NCBI GenBank assembly: GCA_964017045.1
Contig: OZ024798.1
Coordinates: forward strand, 8,143,793 to 8,207,792
DNA length: 64,000 nucleotides
Origin: Omphiscola glabra
Taxonomy: Eukaryota > Mollusca > Gastropoda > Lymnaeidae
Direction of reading: 5' to 3'
A model generated the notes under the pieces. It worked only from the letters and a program-made list of their open reading frames with translations. It searched no databases and was not told where the DNA came from. Of the stretch, positions 22,341 through 32,427 are shown in pieces (position 1 is the first letter of the stretch; every line of letters begins with the position of its first letter). The position numbers and the translations under genes were made by a program.

Positions 22341-22640
22341 ACAACATCCATTTACACAAGGCCAACCACTAAGACGCGCATTCCCCATGGGCCCAAAAAA
22401 GGATAAAAGAATAAAAAAAAAGACGGTAGTATTGAGAGACAAACACAGAAGTCCTAAATTACGAGCAGATTGGATTACCAACAGACTCAGTTTGGTTATA
22501 GTACAACAAAATACAGTGAAGCTGTACATAACGTGCGGGTCTTTGTAAGTTAGATTTCTCTGCTTCACACATTGTGTGACAGTGTAAAAACAGTTTTAAC
22601 CGATGCAAATTTGTTACATTAACAAGTTAGTGACTGATTT
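22341..22640. other. Non-coding spacer
   Basis: A 95-codon minus-strand frame (22281-22568) spans it, with no recognisable domain. A-rich runs occur at 22395-22422. Confidence 0.35.
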
Positions 22641-23092
22641 ATAGTTCCCAAATTACACATTTAGTTACCAAAATAATACAATAAGTTACCAAATGGCACA
22701 ATATGTTACCAAAAATATACAATTTTTTACCAAAATGACACAATTTGTTACCGTAATGACACAATATGTACCAAAATGACACAATATGTACCAAAATGAC
22801 ACAATATGTTACCATAATGACACAATACGTTACAAAAATGACACAATTAGTTACCAAAATGACACAATATATTACCAAAATGACACAATTAGTTACCAAA
22901 ATGACACAATATATTACCAAAATAACACAATTAGTTACCAAAACACACATTTAGTTACCAAAATGACACAATTAGTTACCAAAATGATACAATTAGTTAC
23001 CAAAATGACACAATTAGTTACCAAAACACACATTTAGTTAACAAAATCACACATTTAGTTACCAAAATTACCTAATTTGTTACCAAAATTTT
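22641..23092. repeat. 21-bp minisatellite, about 21 copies
   Basis: Unit TTACCAAAATGACACAATTA plus one base. A multiple of three, reading TKMTQLV on the plus strand. Early copies have 15-20 bp variants (CCAAAATGACACAATATGTA) and later ones carry AACACACATT substitutions. Confidence 0.93.
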
Positions 23093-23720
23093 TTTAGTAA
23101 GAGTATACCACGTTTACAAACCAAATGTTAAGTTACAAAATCTCACGTTTAAATAATACTTAAATATATTTTACCCCCCCCTCTTTTTTTTTTCCAAAAC
23201 CATACCCATTCACCCACTTACACATACACATGATAATCGCGTGCAGTAGCCTCCCCTTGAAATGTTGCAATCAGCCTATTGTTAAGCGAGCCATAACAGC
23301 AAAATAACAAAATTAACAAAGGTTAACAATAAAATAGAAGGCAGATTTTTTCAGCATCAGTGGATCTCAAGTTATTTTGAACATATGACCATAAACCACA
23401 CATTTCTGTCTCCTAATCACGTTTCAAGTCCGATATTTCCGCTTTCCATTTTACAGCAACCCTTGTCTCGTGACAAAAAGCGATTAATTAGAGGAAGTGA
23501 AAAGGAACTGCGCCTTTCTGGAATCTCTTAACACTGGTGCTCACGCTGTTTCTTCCACAGTTAACTACACCCCCCACCCTAAAAAAAATCATTCACAATC
23601 ATTTTCACTGGAAGCACTTAGCGACCAAAATAGAGGAGCCAACCTAATATTGATTAAAATAGATGGTCGATGTAGCGAAAACAGTTTTGTTGATCTTCTC
23701 TTGTAAGCTAATGTTGGACT
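23093..23720. other. Non-coding stretch
   Basis: Includes C7 and T9-10 runs near 23174-23193. A 69-codon plus-strand frame at 23497-23706 has mixed composition but no known motif and no splice-like borders I trust. Confidence 0.35.
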
Positions 23721-24080
23721 CCCCGTTAAGCTCCCATTTTAGCTCTCATTTTAGCTCCTCTTTTATCCTTAGCCCCAGCTTTCCCCTGGCTCCTAGTGCC
23801 CCACCCCCTTTAACTCATGTCTTCCATTAAGTTCTGACTTTACCTTAGTGCCAGTTGTCTCTTAGCTCATAGCTTCCCCTTAGCTCCTAGCTTTCCCTAA
23901 GCTCAAGCCCCCACAGCCCTAGCCTGACAATTACCTAACTCCCCCTTAGCTAATAGCTCCCACTAAGGTAATGCCTCCCCCTTAGCTAATAATTCCCCCT
24001 AAGCTAAAAAGCTCCCCCTTATCTCGCAGCTCTCTTAGCGCCAAGCTCCCTATGCTCCTTACTCCTCTTTAGCTCACAAC
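23721..24080. repeat. Degenerate CCCCTTAGCTCCTAGC repeat
   Basis: About 20 loose copies of a 15-19 bp TTAGCTCCTAGCTCCCCC-like unit, with spacing too irregular for a clean period. An old array. Confidence 0.7.
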
Positions 24081-24407
24081 TAAAAATTCTCTAGCTACAA
24101 CAACTAGCCACATTTCATTGTCCAGCTCCTGCTTGATGACATGATTGACCAACCTGTTGTGACCGCATGGGGTGCGTGACTGCCCTTTAGAAGGTGGTAG
24201 GAATAATGATTATAAGAACAGGGGTGTCAGTGACTTAGAAGTTATGATGTAAATGTTTTTTTTTTTTTAAATTTCTTTATGAACATTTTACTTAAGGTAA
24301 GAAGTCACAAATTCAATTTCTCTGATCCACTTTTCTATTTGTAATTCAAATAACAATAATGAGAAGTCAGTTGTTTTCAAATCCAATTTTATAATGATCT
24401 ACCTTTA

Positions 24408-24505
24408 CAGGGGTGCGAAACAATGTCAAACAATTTTAGGGGTGTGAAACTCTGTCAAACAATTTAAGATGTGCGAAACTCTGTCAAACAATTGAAGATG
24501 TGCGA
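24408..24505. repeat. ~34-bp direct repeat x 3
   Basis: Three copies of GTGCGAAACTCTGTCAAACA-type sequence with decreasing similarity. Confidence 0.8.
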
Positions 24506-25385
24506 AGTTTAGAAGAAGTTTGGAAACCATGGTTTAAAAAGAACAACTCTGGTCAGTGACGGCATATTCCATATTGTTGTTTGATAGTCCTGAAATAAAT
24601 TATCTTAAGATCGATTTCAAAGCACACTCGAAGCCCTCAAAATAAAATACACTTTTAAGACATCAGAGAAAAATAATGCACTTAGGAAAAGATTTATCCG
24701 TGGGCTATATGTTAGAGCAGATCGAATACCAGCGATAATAGCAAATATTTCAGCAACTTCAGCAATACTTCAAAACTTTATGGACACAAATTATCTTCCG
24801 CCATCAGTCTCACTCTCTGTATTATTAAAAACACAAAAATTAAAAAAGTAATAGTAATTTAAACTTTCTATTATCACAGCAGAGAAATGTTTGAAAACAA
24901 TCGAGTATCCAGAGTATCACCCTCATTAATCCATGCCCTAAAATTATCCACAATAAATCCATGAGGACACGCGAGAGCCCACGTCAGCTGCCGAGACTTG
25001 AAGAAACAAAACGTCGACCTACCACAAGGAATTGATGGAGTGAGACGGTGCGTGGCTCTACGGACCAGGACAGCAGGCAGACGGCACCGCGGACAGGGGA
25101 GAGTCTAGTTAGGGAGGACCTTAGAAGTAAGGGAGAGGGTGTGACGGAGGGAAAGGTTGTGAGGTAATGAAGCAATGAGAATGTGATAAGTGGGGGCTGC
25201 GGGTTCTGGAGGAATGAGAGGAAGGAGAAATAAGAGGAGTATCAGACATAGGAGCGTTTGGAACAATACAAGAGTATTCAATAGCATTCCTTTGAAGTTA
25301 CTGTTGTACTGATTGAAGATGACAGTTTTATAGAATGCACTGTAAAGTAGGATAACAAGAATTAATTTAACGAAATAATATAACG
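24506..25385. other. Non-coding stretch
   Basis: No domain-bearing frame. The purine-rich segment 25110-25260 carries GGAGAG/GGAAGG blocks without a regular period. Confidence 0.4.
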
Positions 25386-25389
25386 ATCA

Positions 25390-25449
25390 TACGAAGTTTG
25401 TTAGAGAGAGGGAGAGAGAGAGAGAGAGATGGAAGATTCAAGTCATAAG

Positions 25450-25500
<51 letters not shown>

Positions 25501-25640
25501 GGAGAAAAGATAAGAATGGAGCAGCCATTGACAAAGACCTAGGTAAGTGTGAGAGTAATAGATATGGAAAGAGGATGGAGAAAGACACAGAGAGACACGA
25601 GAGAGAGAGAGGGAGAGAGAGAGGGAGAGATAGAGGTTGT
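25390..25640. repeat. (GA)n microsatellite region
   Basis: Three GA runs separated by short unique spacers. The longest is near 25448-25498. Confidence 0.95.
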
Positions 25641-25940
25641 AGGTAAATAACAGCGCTAAGTGAAAGAACTACACATTAAGATATCAAAACCAGGACAATT
25701 TGACAGACAACAGCTTTCGTTTAACATCGGACATAAATACTTGATTGGCTTTGGTCACACAGATCATTGAGTTGAGTCTGTCTCACCAATCTCGCTATTA
25801 CTATGTTGATACTGAATACTTTCAGATAATCAGTTTCATTATGTGAATGTCTCTGACCGATCCTGACATGCATGAGATACATTAGACCCTTTCAAGATAT
25901 TCTATCGTTTAGTCGCTCAACACTTTTCCCTGCTTTATAA

Positions 25941-26074
25941 TGACGTCATCAAATTGAATGTTACGTCACACCCAAGAAAGCCCCTCCGGCCTTAAGACAT
26001 CGCCCGCTGACAGGACCACGACAGGACCACGGCAACAACCCTTCTGTCCATGACGTCGTCCTACTGTGACGTCA
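25941..26074. promoter_or_regulatory. Cluster of CRE-like TGACGTCA sites
   Basis: Perfect TGACGTCA palindromes at 25941-25948 and 26067-26074, with TGACGTCG at 26051. These are consensus CREB/ATF sites. Two perfect octamers within 135 bp is unusual for an AT-rich window. There is no gene next to them, so a regulatory role is speculative. Confidence 0.25.
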
Positions 26075-26794
26075 CAAAGCTGAAATTGATGTCATTTAAT
26101 GACCACAGTGTCAGGCTCAAGTCACATAAAAACAATGTGTTTATCCCCCCTACCCTCCCTTGCTACATTAACAGCCCCCACCCCTTTTTTCTTTCCATCA
26201 CATTTTTATTTGGCTACAGGGACATAAACAGGAGCAAAACAAGTCACGTCCTTTTGGTTGTTTGGTGGGGTGCCGGATTGCAGGGTGGGGTAGGGGGGGG
26301 ACGTTTGAATCTATTATGTCCGCTAGTCTTACACCCCCCCACCCCCATAGTCGACTGTGTTGAGTCTAAATGCTCGCCCCCATGTCGGTGGTCCCATGAT
26401 TAGGTAATTTCTCTCTCGCCATGTGGTTACTGCAGGCAAATACGAGATATCTCCATTTCTGCTGACTTCAAAAATAGCTGCGTTTCTATGGAAATTCAAG
26501 AAAAACAACAAAACAAAATGGCGTCCGTCTGCTCAATGACAAATAATTGACAGCTGTAAAAAATATGTCAGAATAATACGTTTGTTACATATATTTTTTC
26601 TTTATACATCACCCCACCACCCCCAAGCGAATTCTATAATCTTAAAGACTTTGTTTAGTTCTCTGCGTCAGTGAGTTGCCCATAATACTTTGACGGCTAA
26701 TCTTTCATGTTTAGCTTTAATGCAATATTTAAACTTTTAAAAAATTAGTTTAATTAATAACGCAAATTTTTATTTAATACAAAATTATAATTTA
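26075..26794. other. Non-coding stretch
   Basis: Contains C- and G-rich runs (26141-26160, 26282-26300, 26332-26345). A 117-codon frame at 26050-26403 has no recognised domain. Confidence 0.35.
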
Positions 26795-27557
26795 GATTAC
26801 TAGCCAATCTAGTAAAGAGTCTCGACAAGACTTCATCGTCCTTTGGCATGCAAATCAGTGCAGAAAAGACAAAAATGATGACGAATAGCACTAATGGCAT
26901 CACCACTGAAATTAAGGTCGGGGAGGAAAGATTAGAGACAGTTGGCAGCTTCAAGTACCTCGGAGCAATAGTATCGGAACAAGGCTCCAGGCCCGAATTG
27001 ATGGCCAGGATTGCGCAGACAACAGCAGCACTAAAGAGGCTAAAGAAAATATGTAACAACAAAAATATAGCCCCCAGCACCAAAATCAGGCTGATGCGTT
27101 CATTAATCCTCTCAATTTTCTAATATGCCTGTGAGTCCTGGACATTAACAGCAAAACTTGAAAGAATAATAAAGGCGATGGAGGTGAGATCTTTCAGAGG
27201 CATTCTTGGCATCTGGAATAGAGACCATATCACCAATGAGCAAATAAAAGAAAGGATTCGTCAGGCAATTGGGCAATATGATGACCTCCTGACGTCTGTT
27301 AAAAAGCGCAAACTTGAGTGGTATGGCCACGTGACCAGGAAACAAGGGCTCGCCAAAGAGATCTTGCAGGGGACTACTAGAGGAGGGAGAAGAAGACAAA
27401 GAAAAAGATGGGAAGATAACATCAAAGAATGGACGGGATTACAACTAGGCGATGCTATGCGTAGGGCAGGAGACCGGGAGGAATGGAGGAGAATAGTGTA
27501 CATGTCATCTGTGGCGCCCCAACGGTCGAAGGACTACGGGACCTGATGATGATGATG
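26795..27557 (+). mobile_element. RTE-type LINE, 5'-truncated 3' end
   Basis: One continuous frame, broken by a single stop, encodes the region after the RT catalytic core. Blocks in order: LANLVKSLDKTSSSFGMQIS, EKTKMM, GSFKYLGAIVSEQGS, YACESWTLT, VRSFRGILGIWNRDHITNEQ, LEWYGHVTRK, RRRQRKRWEDNIKEW, and a C-terminus ending at TGA 27544-27546. TAA at 27121-27123 replaces a residue just before the YACESWTLT block and looks like a single-base nonsense change. The coding end is followed immediately by four GAT triplets, the short simple-repeat tail typical of RTE-clade LINEs. The catalytic FADD box is missing, so it is dead. It is relatively young compared with the relic at 2900. Confidence 0.88.
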
Positions 27558-27730
27558 AATGTTGATTGTTGGGAAAATAAAATGTTCATAAAATGTAATT
27601 GTCGTAATATTATTGTTGTCAAATATTATATGCTTTCTGTTATTGTGTAAAATGAAGTAATGCGCATAGATTTTTCAGAGCGATCTTAACTTTTCGCTAT
27701 GTTTACAATCCGATAAGCTTTAGTTCTTAG

Positions 27731-28596
27731 CTTCTCATAAGCCCTTGGCTCATCAGGCCTTGGCTCATAAACCCTTGACTCATCAGCCCTTGACTCATCA
27801 GCCCTTGGCTCATAAGCCCTTGACTCATAAGCTCTTGACTCATCAGCCTTTGACTCACAAGCCCTGGACTCATCAGCCCTTGACTCATCAGCCCTTGACT
27901 CATCAGCCCTTGACTCATCAGCCCTTGGCTCATAAGCCCTTGACACATAAGCTCTTGACTCATCAGCCTTTGACGCACAAGCCCTTGACTCAAAAGCTCT
28001 TAACTCATAAGCTCTTGACTAATAAGCCCTTGACTCATTAGCTCTTGACTCATCAGCCTTTAACTCACAAGCCCTTTACTCATAAGCTCGTGACTCACAA
28101 GCCCTTGACTAATAAGCCCTTGACACATCAGCCCTTGACTCATCAGCCCTTGACTCATCAGCCCTTGACTCATCAGCCCTTGATTCATAAGCCCTTGATT
28201 CATAAGCCCTTGATTCATAAGCCCTTGACCAGTGGCGTAGCGAGCTTAACTCGCGCCAGGAGCACAATACCTTTTTAGCGCCCCCAATACCTTTTTAGCG
28301 CCCCCTTATTCGAAAACAATACAATATTATAGTAAAATATACCATTTGGCGCCCCATTGTAAGTAGCGACCGGGGCATCATGTCCCCCCTTGCCCCCCCT
28401 CACTACGCCACTGCCCTTGACTCGTGAGCCCTTGACTCATAAGCCCTTGACTCATAAGCCCTTGACTCATAAGCCCTTGACTCATAAGCCCTTGACTCAT
28501 CAGCCCTTGACTCACAAGCCCTTGACTCATCAGCCCCTTGACTCATCAGCCCTTGACTCATCAGCCCTTGACTCATCAGCCCCTTGACTCATCAGG
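27731..28596. repeat. 15-bp minisatellite, about 45 copies, split by a hAT element
   Basis: Unit CCCTTGACTCATAAG with CATCAG, CACAAG and CTCTTGAC variants. Occupies 27731-28229 and 28414-28596, interrupted by the element at 28230-28413. A multiple of three, so plus and minus strands both show pentapeptide repeats (PLTHK and similar). Confidence 0.95.
28230..28413. mobile_element. hAT-type non-autonomous element (184 bp) inside an array
   Basis: Terminal repeats CAGTGGCGTAGCGAG (left) and CTCACTACGCCACTG (right, one mismatch). Perfect 8-bp duplication CCCTTGAC at 28222-28229 and 28414-28421. Because the 8-mer is part of the 15-bp host unit and is present on both sides, the insertion came after array formation. 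The interior includes two copies of CCTTTTTAGCGCCCCC. No coding capacity. Confidence 0.93.
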
Positions 28597-29345
28597 CGTA
28601 TTGGAGAAAATGTATTTGCAAAATACAAAATTGAATGATTAGGTTCTGATAGGTGATTATAAAATAATCCACACTGCGCATGTCAGCATTTCAACGCACC
28701 GATACGTTGTCAAATTAAAGAGCATTTAGTGCACAATAATGCTTTAAAGCTTCACAACCAAACCGAAGAGTTGTAGCCGTTGACAAGCACTCAACATCCT
28801 CTTACATCCCACATTTAAAAGTCAACAATTTAGTCGAGGACGGGAACATAAATTAAGTCTTTGTCTTAGAAAAAATATTTTTTTAAAATTATTATTTACA
28901 TATTCATGATTTGTTAAAAGTGAGATATGAACGATGTCAGCTTGTGGTCTTCCAGTTATTTTGTTGTTTAGAGATTATATCAGCTTGTCATCACTCGATC
29001 ACGGCTAAGATGTCCTTGCCTACTCTTTAATTCAGATCAAATGTCCGCCCGCTTTCAAGTCCCGTGCAACCTTTAGCTACGTCACTTCCTAGTTTATGTT
29101 TCTTACCAGCATCCACTAACCAAGTGAATTATGGGATTGGATGATACGCGAAAAGGATAGGGGGCGAGGCTAAACTGATCAAGACTCTCATAAACCTATT
29201 GAAATTCATTCATTTCATTGAATTTAAAAAAGCTGCAGGAACAATTATAACATAATTTTGGGGGTGGTGGTGGTGAAAAGGGTGTGGGGAAACCATTACA
29301 GATAAATCAGATTCGTATCTATATTTTTTGGCTTTAGTTTAATAA
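28597..29345. other. Non-coding stretch
   Basis: AT-rich with no recognisable coding frame or repeat. A GGGGGTGGTGGTGG patch lies near 29260. Confidence 0.4.
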
Positions 29346-30162
29346 TAGCAAGCAGGATGAGTTCAAGCAAGCTGAGTTCAAGCAGGCTGAGTTCAAGCAG
29401 GCTGAGTTCAAGCAGGCTGAGTTCAAGCAGGCTGAGTTCAAGCAGGCTGAGTTCAAGCAGGCTGAGTTCAACAAGCTGAGTTCAACAAGCTGAGTTCAAG
29501 CAGGCTGAGTTCAAGCAGGCTGAGTTCAAGCAGGCTGAGTTCAAGCAGGCTGAGTTCAAGCAGGCTGAGTTCAAGCAGGCTGAGTTCAAGCAGGCTGAGT
29601 TCAACAAGCTGAGTTCAAGCAGGCTGAGTTCAAGCAGGCTGAGTTCAACAAGCTGAGTTCAAGCAGGCTGAGTTCAAGCAGGCTGAGTTCAACAAGCTGA
29701 GTTCAAGCAGGCTTAGTTCAAGCAGGCTGAGTTCAACAAGCTGAGTTCAAGCAGGCTGAGTTCAAGCAGGCTGAGTTCAAGCAGGCTGAGTTCAAGCAGG
29801 CTGAGTTCAAGCAGGCTGAGTTCAACAAGCTGAGTTCAAGCAGGCTGAGTTCAAGCAGGCTGAGTTCAACAAGCTGAGTTCAAGCAGGCTGAGTTCAACA
29901 AGCTGAGTTCAAGCAGGCTGAGTTCAAGCAGGCTGAGTTCAAGCAGGCTGAGTTCAAGCAGGCTGAGTTCAACAAGCTGAGTTCAAGCAGGATGAGTTCA
30001 AGCAGGCTGAGTTCAAGCAGGCTGAGTTCAACAAGCTGAGTTCAAGCAGGCTGAGTTCAAGCAGGCTGAGTTCAAGCAGGCTGAGTTCAATCATGCTGAG
30101 TTCAAGCAGGCTGAGTTCAAGCATGCTGAGTTCAAGCATGCTGAGTTCAAGCAGGCTGAGTT
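29346..30162. repeat. 15-bp minisatellite with 14-bp variants, about 55 copies
   Basis: Unit GTTCAAGCAGGCTGA, interspersed with a 14-bp variant GTTCAACAAGCTGA. The one-base deletion shifts frame each time, so no long frame survives in the middle. The last copies near 30093-30160 switch to AAGCATGCTGA. The order of 14- and 15-bp units forms a barcode that would suit variant-repeat mapping. Confidence 0.96.
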
Positions 30163-30240
30163 CAATTTTAATGTTAGGAAGGATACAACAACTGACATAC
30201 ATCGACAGCGTCACCTTAACACACACCCGAATGAACAAAC
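30163..30240. other. Short spacer
   Basis: Unique sequence between two repeat blocks. Nothing recognised. Confidence 0.5.
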
Positions 30241-30470
30241 AAAGAGATACACACAATATCTTTCACATACCGAACACACACACAGATACGCACAATCTCA
30301 CTTACACACCGATACACACAATCTCTCTCACACTCGCAGCTACACACACTCTCTCTCTCACACACAAAGAAACATGCAATCTCTCTCACACACACATATA
30401 CACATAATCTTTCTCACACAAAAAGAAACGCACAATCTCTCTCACACACACAATCTCACACTCATGCACA
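30241..30470. repeat. CA/CT-rich degenerate repeat
   Basis: About ten loose copies of CACACAATCTCTCTCACACA-like units of 25-30 bp. Confidence 0.8.
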
Positions 30471-30869
30471 GCTGAACATGCACTGAGTTCCACACAACCA
30501 CGATCTCACAGATTGTCATACTTTTTTCAGTCTAGTCTACATACCTCAAATATACTTCATCCCACATACCCACTCTTACGGACACCCCCCCCCCCATACA
30601 TAAAAGTGGATTGTTGGGCTCTTGCGTCCTATATCACACGTTGCTCCTACCCGGGGAGCCATTGTATGTCATTACACACTGCTGTTTTGTGTCCATAGTG
30701 TGAATAGCCGTGAGGCCTTCTTGAAAGTCCAGCGTTTGGTAATCTGTATAGAATGTTAGTACTCTGACTAAACGGCAGCAAGCTCACACCAATCTATCCA
30801 CACACTTTCTAGTCCCTCACTTGCTCTGTGACAGGTTATCAAAAAAAAAATAGTCCCCATCGTTTAGAG

Positions 30870-31066
30870 CAGCGGTGCTCAACCTGGGGGTCGCGACCCC
30901 TTTGGGGGTCACACGAACTTTTCCCAGGGGTCGCCTAAGACCATCTGAAAACAGATATGCTCTACAGTTATGAAGTAGCGAGGAAAATAATTTTGTGGCT
31001 GGGGGTCGCCACAGCATTAGGAACTGTATTAAAGGGTCGCGGCATTAGGAAGGTTGAGAACCACTG
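30870..31066 (+). mobile_element. SPIN-like hAT non-autonomous element (197 bp)
   Basis: Ends CAGCGGTGCTCAACCTGG and GGAAGGTTGAGAACCACTG are inverted repeats. An exact 8-bp duplication GTTTAGAG flanks it at 30862-30869 and 31067-31074. The interior carries GGGGTCGCGACCCCTTTGGG, CAGGGGTCGCCTAAGACCAT, an AGTTATGAAGTAGC block, and AAAGGGTCGCGGCATTAGG before the right end. From memory this matches the non-autonomous SPIN/hAT class known for horizontal transfer among animals. The structure is seen directly. The family name rests on recalled motifs and needs an alignment. Confidence 0.85.
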
Positions 31067-31320
31067 GTTTAGAGCGTCTGGAATTCCGAGCGGTAACGTG
31101 GCGTACGGTTATTGGGGCGGTAGTTGGCCGATGGAGACGAAAAATTTGCAAGTTGCCGTATCATTGCTCCAAGATGAACTCGTTTCAGTTTATTGCCCTG
31201 GGGAAATCCCCCCCTCCCCCTTATTCACAGCCACCCCAGAGGACGTTTGAGTTACAACAAAATTTGCTGCTTGGGACATTGCTGGCACGAGACTAAATCA
31301 GCAAATCAGGTTTGAGCTTT

Positions 31321-31510
31321 ACACGGGGGCATTTGGGGGACTTCAGCCGTGGTTCTATTTGGGGGGGGGGGGGGGCCTTTAGCCGTGGTTCTATCAGGGG
31401 GGGGGGACTTCAGCTGTGGTTTTATCAGAGGGGAATTCAGCCGTGGTTTTATCAGGGTGAACTTCAGCCGTGGTTCTACCAGGGGGGACTTCAGCCGTGG
31501 TTCTATCAGG
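31321..31510. repeat. ~27-bp G-rich minisatellite, about 7 copies
   Basis: Unit anchored by CTTCAGCCGTGGTTCTATCA with variable G runs (up to 14). The last unit reads ATCAGGTAAGG, which mimics a strong splice donor. Confidence 0.88.
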
Positions 31511-31953
31511 TAAGGACGGTCAGTGAAATGTTTAAGTTTGCAAAAAGAGATTTCTGTTGCACTTCGTATATAAATGAGTCCAGCTTATGTAAACGTCCCG
31601 AAGAATATGGTATTATAAAACGACCCATAAAAAAAACGTCTGACTCATTATGATCATTCTCTGACAGAGATAATGAGCAGGCACTGTCACAGAGCTTTCC
31701 AGTCGGGCCATTTTGTCCTGAACTCGAATTCATAGAGGCCTCAAATTTACGCATAAGCACGCGGGCTACAGATTAGCCTACCATTAAAAATTCAAAATAA
31801 AAATAAAAGTTAAGGCAATAGTTGAAGATGATTATAGAGCCCAACTTATCTTTTAAGCCCAGGGCATCCACGTTCTAACAAATGTATAAATATCGTTTTA
31901 TATTTTGGATACAGTCCAGTGAGATCATCCTTATGTCACGTTTCTCTCGAAGT
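31511..31953. other. Non-coding stretch before the 46-bp array
   Basis: Short frames on both strands with ordinary composition (plus 31510-31653, minus 31506-31760) but no domain recognised. Confidence 0.35.
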
Positions 31954-32427
31954 CGGACAAGCACTGGGTATTATTGGGACCAAGAGAGGCAGTTTATTTG
32001 GGACAAGCACTGGGTATCATTGGGACCAAGAGAGGCAGTTTATTTGGGACAAGCACTGGGTATCATTGGGACCAAAAGAGGCAGTTTAATTGGGACAAGC
32101 ACTGGGTATCATTGGGACCAAGAGAGACAGTTTAATTGGGACAAGCACTGGGTATCATTGGGACCAAGAAAGGCAGTTTAATTGGGACAAGCACTGGGTA
32201 TCATTGGGACCAAGAGAGGCAGTTTAATTGGGACAAGCACTGGGTATCATTGGGACCAAGAGAGGCAGTTTAATTGGGACAAGCACTGGGTATCATTGGG
32301 ACCAAAAGAGGCAGTTTATTTGGGACACGCACTGGGTATCATTGGGACCAAGAGAGACAGTTTATTTGGGACAAGCACTGTGTATCATTGGGACCAAGAG
32401 AGGCAGTTTAATTGGGACAAGCACTGG

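Noticed and set aside
31500..31515. Strong splice-donor-like CAG/GTAAGG
   Set aside because: It arises at the last unit of a repeat whose other copies read ATCAGGGG, so it is probably coincidental and no upstream exon is visible.
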